DNA of 64,000 bases from Zonotrichia leucophrys gambelii (taxonomy: Eukaryota; Chordata; Aves; Passeriformes; Passerellidae), in the NCBI RefSeq assembly GCF_028769735.1, contig NC_088195.1, positions 124,001 through 188,000 on the forward strand, written 5' to 3'. Every line of letters starts with the position of its first letter. Positions within the stretch are counted from its first letter, which is position 1. The notes under the pieces are model-generated. The model worked only from the letters and a program-made list of their open reading frames with translations, was not told the origin of the DNA and searched no databases. Shown here in pieces: positions 47,743 to 64,000 of this stretch. Made by a program: the position numbers and the translations under genes.

Positions 47743-49663
47743 CTCTTCCTGCAGAGGGAGAGCTCCAGATGTGCCTCATGTTCCCCTTCTCCCTCTCCCC
47801 CCGAGGTACCCACAGTAAGCCTGACTGGTGCTGGCAGATATTGCAGGCTATTAATTAAGATGTCATTTATAGGCCCACTGGGTGACCTTAATTAAACTAT
47901 AAAATGGCAAACACTAATAAGGAAGATCATATTGCTGTGGGGGGTGAATCAAACACATTAACCTCCTGGCGAGGAATTCTTTCTTCATCTGACAGGCATA
48001 AGAGACCTCGCAGCTTAATGCAAGGTGTCCTCAGGGTCACTGCTGGGCCGTGCATGGCACAGCTCCTCCTCACAGCTGTGGTTCCTCCTGTGGAGCACAG
48101 CTTGGTGCATAACCCCTGCAGACTCCACACTGGCACAGGGACCTTTCCTCAGAGCGTCAGACACTGCTCTCCAGGAGCATCAAGATGGGGCTCCTTTCTC
48201 CTTGCCCTTCTCTTTTTGGGGCTCTTCTCCCTTTTCTATTTATTACCACAGACTGAGGTGGAGATCACCAGAAACTCTGAGGCTGCACATGAAGCTCTTC
48301 TGTTTGTTTTCCTTCCTGTGCATCGCTCCAATGCTGCCACACTAAACACTCATTTCATATTCCCAGGAGGTGAGGGAGATGCCATGAGAGACACATTTAC
48401 ATCTGTAAACTGCAATCAAAGCTAATTAAACCAAACACAAATACTGATTAATAGAAGAGGGAACCTGATGTCAAGTCCCGTGGCTCCATCCCAAATAACA
48501 GAGGCTTCTCTTTTAAGACACAGATTTGCTTGTTCCCTTTAATTCCCAACATCTGGTGGCACATCTCCAGCTCCTGGCTCCATGGCAGCTGTACTGCATT
48601 TGGAAGTGATACAGGGAAAACCATCTGACAGCCAGAGCTCAGCCTGAAATGCAGCTTCCCTTTAAAAACTCACCACTGGGACACTATAATATGACATAAG
48701 CTCCATCCTTGTGCTCATTTTGCACCAGGCCACTAGTTTAATTTTATTTCATTAAAGCTGAATTTATTCCAGCAAAGCAGTTAAAATATTAATTAATAGC
48801 CTTGCTGCATTTAAGAGTCCTGGATTCTTTGCTCCAGGCATCAGCTTTCCAGATGAGGTCTCAAATGGAAGTAGGTGCTAGCAGGAGAGATGAAGGTGCA
48901 GAAACAGCTCACACTGGAGTGAGTGGCCACAGCAGCTCCTGCACAGTTTTCACAACTCAGAGAAAAAAGCCCTTACAGAACTGAGTATCCACAATATTTA
49001 TTTTGCTGTTAATGAACATGGTCTCAGCCCCTGTAATAATCACAGGATTCCCAGTGTATTTAAGTATTATTGTATTTAAATAATTGATTGACTTAGAGCT
49101 CACTAATATGAATACATCCAGGAGTGTTTAATCGGATCATTACTTAATCCTGTCTCCGTGCACTCTATCATGTTACCAATAAATCAATTTTGCTTCTCTC
49201 TGCCTGTAAGATCTCACTCCTGAAGACTCAGAGGCCCAGGCTGGGCTGGGAGCACTGCAGAGAAGGTGACACAAGGGAGGTGGCCAGTCCTGCTCCACAG
49301 GACTCCAGGGGCAGCTGGCTCCTGGCACACACGGGGAAGCTGAGAGCAGAGAAAAGCACACCATTAGAAGGAAACGGAGCATGTGCTAATTTGTCTGTGT
49401 TTCCAGTTAGCACGCATTTATTAGGATGTCTGACTTGCTCATATCCAGGTCAGCCTGGTAATATATTAACCTCTGGTGCCACAGACGTGCACAGGAAAAA
49501 ATCAAACCACAATTCACAGGGATTTTACACGCTGCCCAAGGCACTTCCTGACCATGCCCAGCACTGGCAGCTGGAGGTACTGCTGGTTGCCACCACAGCA
49601 TCCATCACCCTGACGAGGAAGAGATGCTGAGGCTCCTGACTGTGGGGCTCTGGGCCAAACAGC

Positions 49664-49816
49664 AGAGGATTGGACCCCTGTGAGCCTGGGGACAGGGGAC
49701 TGAGATGCCCATGAGTCAGAGAAGAGGGGATTGAAACTGTCCTGTCATGGGGAGGAGGGGATTGGGACCCCTGTGAGACAGGGACCAGGGCACTGGGAGC
49801 GCTGTGAAAGGGGAAG
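49664..49816. repeat. degenerate minisatellite, 31 bp unit, about 5 copies
   Basis: Units start near 49664, 49694, 49725, 49756 and 49787 with AGGGGATTGGGACCCCTGTG or variants. Spacing is a regular 30-31 bp while the sequences have drifted. Confidence 0.75.
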
Positions 49817-50254
49817 CAAGACGATCAGGAAGCAGGGGATGCTGAATGGGTCAGGAGAGCCAGTGCTAGATCACAGACCGAATGCTCCTGCAAATGTCAA
49901 CAAAACCATACACATATTTTCATTTCTACCTATTTGACCTATGAACTAACTGCAAAATTTCTCTCTAATCCCTAGTAGATGAGCATCAGAGCAGACCTAG
50001 GGTCCAGGCTAATCCCTTTATTATGAAGCAATGCTACGGAAATCAAATACCAGCAGTAAGTCAGGAGATTAACAAGCTGGGAAATGCACAAATTAAATTG
50101 CATCCTCCCTCTCTGCTCTGGCCCAGCCAATGGCTCTTTTTCTGCTGTGGCCACTGCAGCTGCCCCAGCAGGAAAATAAGGCCAGAAATCCCTTTATAAA
50201 AATGAGCCTCTATTTAATCCCTCATCCAGGTAGCAAGCAGAGTCTGCCCAGGAT

Positions 50255-50395
50255 GAACCCATGTCCGTGCAGCCCCTCATGGTGGGGTTCTAGGGGATGT
50301 CCTGTGCAGGGCCAGCAGCTGGACACAATGACCCTTGTGGTTCCCTTCCAGCTCAGGATATTCTGTGATCCCAGGGATCCTCCTGGGGCGTGGCA
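50255..50395 (+). mobile_element. CR1 LINE fragment, plus orientation
   Basis: CAGCTGGACACAATGACCCT, TGTGGTTCCCTTCCAGCTCA and GGATATTCTGTGATCCCAGG match the end of a CR1 subtype finishing in ATATTCTGTGATTC. The upstream part is poorly preserved. Confidence 0.8.
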
Positions 50396-52260
50396 GGAGT
50401 CAGGCTGCCAGCTCTGCCCTGACCCAGCAGCTCGGAGCATCTGCCTTTATTGCACAGGACCATCTAAATGAATATTTTATTCATTCCCTTAAGAACATCT
50501 TCACAAATGCACAGTTGAATAAAACATGAGGATGCATTTTTGGAAGAGCCATCTAATGCTTCCAATGGCCCCATCACAGTGTATTAACCAGAGAAAAGAC
50601 TGTGCTGTTGTATTTTTATTTTAGTGATTCTGATGGAGTCCCATGGCATGCAAGGCAGTGGGGAAGGTGGCCACGGCCCCATCTCCCAATGGCCACATGT
50701 CCCCACGTCCTGGTGGTGGGGCTATGACTGCTGTTGGCTTCTGTCCTGAGCATGGGAGGGATGGGGCAGCATGTCTGGGTGCTGAAGCCACTTGGTTCAC
50801 ATCCCCAAAACAGGGATATATCTACTTGCAAACAAGCCAGACCGGGGAAAAAATAAAGCAGTGTTCTTAGTGAAAGGTATTGGCAAAGTAGAAAAAAAAC
50901 CTGACCCTTGTGCTCACGTTCAAATACACTAATGCCAGAACAGCCACAGGCACCTGCCACCTCTGAATCCTGTAAGCTGGATGAGACAGGTTCTGCTTCT
51001 CATCTGATAAACCAGTTCCAGGTTTCTCCATTCCTGAGCAGAGCACAGGAGATGCACAGGGATGTTTTTGCATGGCTGAGGTGATTCTAACAAAAATCTT
51101 TCTACTTCTGGAAAAGACTATTCTTTTCTTGTTTGAATTCATTGAAAAGCAGCAATTAAGCCAATGGGCAGAGAGGAGCAAGCAGAGCCATGGCAGGAGA
51201 GTGGAGGGGCCAGGGGTTATAGGGAATGGGAGCCAAGGCCGAGAGGAGGAAATTTAGCACAGTTAAAGAAAACGTTCCTCCAGCCCTAAATTGGACTTGC
51301 ACTCACCAGTGCAAGGGGCCACTGATGGTAGGTTCCCTGTGGGATGCCACAGGAGCAGCACTTGCAAAAGTCACAAGGGTGGCACTGGTTAGAGCAGCAA
51401 AGCATCAGGGAAAGGGAAACAGCTTTGGGGGAAGAACACAGACCAGGTGTGGCCTGAATGCACCACGGCTGGGTGAAGGAAAGGGCACCAAAGATGTGAC
51501 CCTTGGAGGCATCCCCTGCTCCCACAGTGACACAGAGTTCACCGTCCAGGAAAGTACAGCAACCTCAACGTGGACAAGGTGAGGTCCCTGTGAACGTCCT
51601 CCCTTGGAAAGCTCCTGTTCTGGAATAGCTTAGCATCACTGCTGACAGGTAGCGCTGATTTATAAAGCAGAAATAAATGAGCCTGCTCTGCAATTTCACC
51701 TAATTTTGTCTCCCATTTCAATTTGCCATCTTTCAGCATAATGCTGGGTGGTTAATTATGTTTCCATCTTATTTCTTTGATAATACTGCACCTTGTACTG
51801 CTCAAAGGGTTTCATTTTACCTTTCATTTTACCTCCTAGCACAGCTCTACATTTAGTCAGCTTGTAATTTGGGGGTATTTTATGCATTATGCTTTTAGTA
51901 TTTGTAGGTAAAATGGAATCCTTGTTTTTTAATTCACTCTCTAATAATTCTCCACCAAATCTTAATACAAAAGACTTTTTTTTCCCCTGAAGACTAATTG
52001 AATGGGGTGTAATTATAATACCCAGGGAGATGATATTGAAAGTACGTTAACTGTGACAGTTTCCTCTGACTAATCACCCCTTGGGCAACTTCAAATCTTG
52101 TCTGTGCAAGCTCCCAGTCAGATACTGCACAGATGTGCCAAGACAGAACTCGGTACAAGACCTTCCCACCAAGATGGGGACTTGGGCAGGGTGGATCTGG
52201 GACCCTGGCACGAGAGCTTGGGGTGTCCAAGCTGCTGATACAGCTGCAGGGGTTGATTTG

Positions 52261-52574
52261 TGTTATCTTATTGCAGGGGTTCTATAGAGTTGTCTCCTTA
52301 CCACAAAAGTTTCATACCTTCTTGGTGTTTTCTTGTGGGCATCTCCTCAGAGCACTGACTCTCTCTCCTTCACAAAGCAGCCAACTGACTCCAGCTCCCT
52401 TCTTAACCAGCCACCCCAATCTTTTATAGCACTCTTCTTCTCACTGGTTAGAGCTGTGGCCTCTGTTAAAGTCAGGCCTGTTCCTAATCTTTGATAATGG
52501 GTCCAGCTGCAACTGCTTAGGGGTAAGAGCACTTTCTATACTATCTTTATTTTCTTATATTCCGTCCCCCTGCA
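52261..52574 (-). mobile_element. solo LTR of an endogenous retrovirus, 314 bp
   Basis: The segment starts TGTTATC and ends CCCTGCA (TG...CA) and is flanked by an exact 6 bp direct repeat, GATTTG, at 52255-52260 and 52575-52580. That fits retroviral integration followed by LTR-LTR recombination. Reading on the minus strand fits an LTR: a TATA box (TATAAAAG, 52428-52421) about 150 nt from the 5' end and an AATAAG-type signal close to the 3' terminus. No gag, pol or env sequence is present. A 6 bp duplication is usual for alpha- and betaretrovirus-like elements. I infer a songbird ERV family but cannot name it. Confidence 0.8.
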
Positions 52575-53639
52575 GATTTGTCCTTCAGGGACCAGCAGTG
52601 TGGTCACATGGAGAGAGAAGGGATCAGGGTGTCTGCTGGGGACCATGCAGGTGGCATTGTCCCACTGAGGCGGTGAAGAGACAGGGCACAAAGTCCTTGT
52701 CTCAGCCCAGAGATGTTCCCATCACTACCACCCTCCTCCTTGGTTTATTGCTCCTGCTAGGATGTTTGTCTGCTTGGCCAGAGGAAAGCACTGAAAATAC
52801 AGTGAGTGGAAGGAGGGCAGAGGGCCAGAAGCTGTGGCAGCAGCATCCTTCCCTGGCTGCTCAGGAGTCAGAGGTAACAGCAGCAGTCCTGCAGGCTGCA
52901 GTGTTCTCCTTGGAAACACATTTACCTGCCAGGAGAGGAGCAGTAATTTGCAGTATTTGTGTACTCTGATGGTGTGATAGCAGCGAGGTCAGCACTCAGC
53001 AGAGACACCAAGGGGCTATTTCCTCACTAAACTGTGGGCTGCAGTAAGTGAAAAATAAGCTTCAAGGGTGCCTATTATGCAGACAATAAAATGTTTTTAT
53101 ATCAGTGTAGGTGTCAAGCTCAACACTTGCGCAGAGTGGATCCTTCACATTATGAGCCAGCTATGAAAATGCTCAGCCAAGCAGGGAAGTTCCCATCTAC
53201 AGCCTGGTGTTTCCTACTGGAAATAACAGATTCTCACTCTGCATCCAACAGCCTAGGTTCTCAGACGGCACAGGACTCCAGCAGGGAACCTTTGAAATCC
53301 CAATCTGGCCTTTGGCAGGGGGAGCATCTTCGGGGGCACGGCGCTGCAGCAGTGGGAGCTGCCACACAAAGGGGAAGCAACAGGATAAGAGGAGCTCTCA
53401 GCAAAGCATCCTGTAGAAATTAATGCACTTTTCCTTAGGATCACTATGAGCTACTCAACCTTTGCTGGCCACAACAGGCTTTCAGCTCTCCTCCAAAGCC
53501 ATCATTGAACAAGCTGGTTGGGACTGGAATGGCTGGGGCAGAGTCCCCAGCCCCTTCACCTCAGATTCAGCAGCATGAGAAGCACTCCCAGAGATTCCCT
53601 TTGGTGAAAAGTGAAAAGATCATCTGCAGAGATTAAAAT

Positions 53640-54871
53640 GATTTTATTATTTCACAGTCTGGTATTTACATCACATCTGGAGAGAGTATTACATACCCCA
53701 TTACAAAAATGTCTCAATAACAAGTCCTGCGGTGGCAGCCAGGGCAGGAGGCAGCAAAGACAGCAGGGACCCCCTCACTGCCATGGTCCACACCATCTCC
53801 AGCCCCTCCTGCACCAGCACATCCCCTGCAGGGTCCCAGAGCAGGGCTGGGGGTGCTGGTCCCACAGCCCCAGGGTCCCCAGCACCTCTGACACCGGGGG
53901 CACAGAGCTCACGTTGTCCCCCACCTTGAGTTGCCACACCACAGGAAATGGTGTGTCCTGGAGAAGGTCATGAGCTCAGGGCCAGAAGGTGGTACATTTT
54001 TCTTTATTTTGGATTACTACAACAAAATCTAGCTTGGTCAGAGGCCCTTTCTGATGCACCAGACACCCCAGAGCTGCAGACAGAGAGGTCGCCTCACACA
54101 AATCTGAAATTCAATTGCAAACACAAGCAGAAACTCAGTGCCTGGGATTTGCATGGTGGAAAACACTAAATTTGCAACCCGAATAATGCAATTACTGAGG
54201 AAGGAGAAACCAGCAGCATGCACCATGGAGACATCTCACCATCCCTGGGAGCCAACAGGGTGTCAGACACCCTCTGACTACGCTGCCACGTCTGCTGCCT
54301 GTGGTCATGGTGGTGGGGCAGGGAAAGGCCAGACTCTCAGTGACCCAGGATCAGGCTGGAGCTCAGCAGCTGCTCCGAGGAACCCCAGGGCTAGGAGCCA
54401 CACGGGGAAGGGTTTCACATAACCACTGATTTCCTGATTCCAATGCAACCTGGATTCAGCATCTTGGGGGGAAAGGCGACTCACAGCAATGATTTCAGCT
54501 ATTCAGATTAAAGCCCACTTTGGGGGCCTGCTGCCTGTCTGTCTCTGCATTGCCAACAGCTCTTACATAGTGGGAGTATTTTATTTAGGAGGGTTAGAAA
54601 ACGAGCCCATTTCTTGGAAGATTAACGTGTCCCCAGAAAAGGAGGAAACCGTGGAGTGACGGGATGCTGGCACTGCGCTGGGACCCCTCCTGCAGCCTCC
54701 AGGGAAGCTGGGGCGCAGAGGATGCTCTGATCCAGCAGCTGCCACAGTCCTGCTGGCGGGTGCAGCCTGGCAGCCCTGCAGCATCCCCCATCTGCAGGGC
54801 CACATCCTGCTGCCCACGGGAGCACCAGACCCACGGCAAGGCTGCTCAGCCCGTGCCACACTGCACAGGGG
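53640..54871 (-). other. TAFA3: probable TAFA3 3' UTR
   Basis: Minus-strand DNA downstream of the TAG stop. Candidate poly(A) signals read on the minus strand are AATAAA at 54585-54580 (290 nt after the stop) and AATAAAAT near 53650-53643, which would give a UTR of about 1.2 kb. I cannot decide between them; the open frame at 53701-53937 resembles no protein. Confidence 0.45.
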
Positions 54872-62547
<7,676 letters not shown>

Positions 62548-64000
62548 CCTACCGAAAACAAGAAGAGATTTGTGGAGGAAGAGGGCCTGAGGAGGGCTGG
62601 GAGGTGCAGATCCACTCACCGGTATGACTCCTGAACGTTGTGAGCACTGGGGTATCTGGCTGTGGGGACATGGCCCTGGGAGATGAAGGGATTCACCCAC
62701 CACCCTCAGATGACCTTAGACTTCATCTGCAGCATAGGCCATCTCAGCAGGACAGAAAGAGATCCCACCAGCAGTAGTACAGGTGAGGGATGGTTACCTT
62801 TTACTGGTGATTCACGGTCACATCTGTGCATCTGCCAACCTCAGGTGGGTGAGGTCTTTGCAAGGAGCAGACATCAGCACATCTGAAAGGAGAAAGAAGG
62901 ACCTGGGCAGTGATACCTGCCATCAGCATGAGCCACTGTGTCCCTGGGAGTGGCTGGGGACACCTGGGAATTTCACCAGCCCCACTTCAGGACACACACT
63001 CTCAGGTGCATGAGCACGTGTCCATCACACCACTGAAACTTCTCCAGGGGCTCAGCCCATAGCCCTGCTCACCCATTTGAACAGCACGACCTGCAGAGCT
63101 GCTCCTGATTTTTACTGCTGAGAGCACAAAATCAGGTCCTTTATAGTAGGTCATTAAAGCAGATGACAAACACTAAATGCACAGGCAGTGTGTGTGGGAA
63201 GAGCCAGAGCAGATCAGCAGCGAGTCATTTCAGGTTCTGCCTTGTCTGTGCGTGGGTACGTGCTGTGACTGTCCTTGTGTCGCTGAGGTCCCTTGCAGCG
63301 ATGCCCAAGGCTTGGCACTTGTAAAGCACTTGCTGACAAACAGGAGGATGGGCTGATCCCGCTGGATGTCCTGGGGCCAGCACCCACAGGAGGCAGGAAT
63401 TGCAGCAGACTACCAGTCGGATACACAGAGCCTATGGCAGTGCCAGGACCTGCAGTCTGTTCTCCCAGGCATCACCTTCCTCTGGGGCTGCTACTCCTGC
63501 CAGCACAGACACCAAATTCCTGCAACCACACATTCAAAACTGCATCAGCTACCCCTGGACACACTGAGAATCTCTCTTGGCATCACACTGGCACCACTCC
63601 CACTCCATGCAGCACATGCTGGGAAGAAGCCAAGTCTTACACCATCTGAAGCCCCTAGAGAAAAATGTAAATCCCAAAAGGTTTTGTATTTTACTGCTGG
63701 GTTCTTTATATATGTTCTCTTCCCTATTTACAGCCACTCAGATGGGAACAGCTCTGGCACTCCGCAGGCAGCAGCACCAACAGCCATGTCACTGCTTGGC
63801 AGCTGCCAGGTGGCATGGTGACCTCCTAGCCTCCACTGTCACCTGCTGGGGTCTCACCATGTCCAGCAAACAACTATGTCCCCCATAAAATTTTAGTGCT
63901 GGATCATAACTTACTAACAAGACACCACAAAGACAAGTGGCGATGACACTGAGGCTGGGCAGTGCTGCCAGGACCAGCAGCAGGTGCCAGGGGTGCCCCT
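62548..64000 (-). other. TAFA3: TAFA3 upstream region: 5' UTR intron or promoter side
   Basis: On the minus strand a strong donor, ACCG|GTGAGT, lies at 62620/62619, only 71 nt before the acceptor next to the ATG. The first non-coding exon may therefore end at 62620, or lie further away. I see no CpG island, no other gene and no recognised repeat up to the window edge. Confidence 0.4.

Larger units (their letters stand above)
47743..53620. other. intergenic, TAFA3 side: no gene
   Basis: No coding exon is recognised. It holds one CR1 fragment (50255-50395), a 31 bp minisatellite (49664-49816), one solo LTR (52261-52574), and AT-rich unique DNA such as 47840-47930 with TTAATTAAG and TTAATTAAAC within 60 bp. 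Confidence 0.55.

Noticed and set aside
47378..47895. Open frames with a repeated APVTPSSTLEPAPCSCHTQQ-like peptide
   Set aside because: They come from the 39-41 bp minisatellite; the unit is not a multiple of three, so the frame shifts between copies and cannot be a maintained repeat protein.
53701..53937. Minus-strand 78-codon frame downstream of TAFA3
   Set aside because: No similarity recognised; it lies in the probable 3' UTR and has a low-complexity Pro/Ala-rich composition.
62548..62703. Upstream in-frame start that would extend TAFA3 by 52 residues
   Set aside because: It would place the signal peptide internally, and a splice acceptor immediately precedes the MSER start that matches human TAFA3.

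Overview
The window is vertebrate nuclear DNA, almost certainly from a bird. Two multi-exon, intron-containing genes are recognisable. About nineteen truncated CR1 LINE fragments are scattered through it, several ending in the ATGATTCTATGATTCT-type tail typical of avian CR1. Introns and intergenic spaces are compact, and there is one solo retroviral LTR. A songbird is plausible from the look of the LTR, but I cannot prove it. There are no bacterial, plasmid or phage features and no CRISPR array.

Left part (about 1.8-18.1 kb, + strand): SLC16A1, which encodes monocarboxylate transporter 1 (MCT1). A GC-rich CpG-island promoter (about 1.83-3.2 kb) holds two GC-rich minisatellites and a likely short non-coding first exon ending at 2545. 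An 8.6 kb intron follows, then four coding exons: 11158-11374, 14747-14890, 15354-16214 and 16614-16879. They encode an intact 495-residue, 12-helix transporter. The 3' UTR runs to a poly(A) signal at 18096-18101. CR1 fragments sit in introns 2, 3 and 4, all in the sense orientation.

Middle part (about 18.1-53.6 kb): no protein-coding gene found. It contains CR1 fragments, a 200 bp (AAAGG)n tract, a 19-copy minisatellite of about 40 bp units, other smaller tandem repeats, a CTCF-like motif in a small CpG-rich patch at 22.6 kb, a solo LTR with a 6 bp target-site duplication at 52.26-52.57 kb, and long AT-rich unique stretches that could hold regulatory elements.

Right part (about 53.6-62.6 kb, - strand): TAFA3 (FAM19A3), a secreted chemokine-like neuropeptide of 134 residues. 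Its coding exons are 62430-62547 (signal peptide), 57302-57451, 56221-56345 and a 12-nt coding end at 54872-54883. All ten family cysteines are present with exact spacing. The two genes converge tail to tail, which agrees with my recollection of SLC16A1 and TAFA3 as neighbours on human chromosome 1p13. They are not known to act together: one moves lactate, pyruvate and ketone bodies across the plasma membrane, and the other is a secreted signal.

I found no new biological system. The more interesting points are regulatory (paired E-boxes around SLC16A1 exon 1, a perfect CRE palindrome in intron 2, the CTCF-like site), structural (minisatellites, solo LTR) and gene-structural (the 12-nt TAFA3 coding end and a possible 71-nt 5' UTR intron). 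Introns, splice sites and UTR limits were read by eye and need transcript support.
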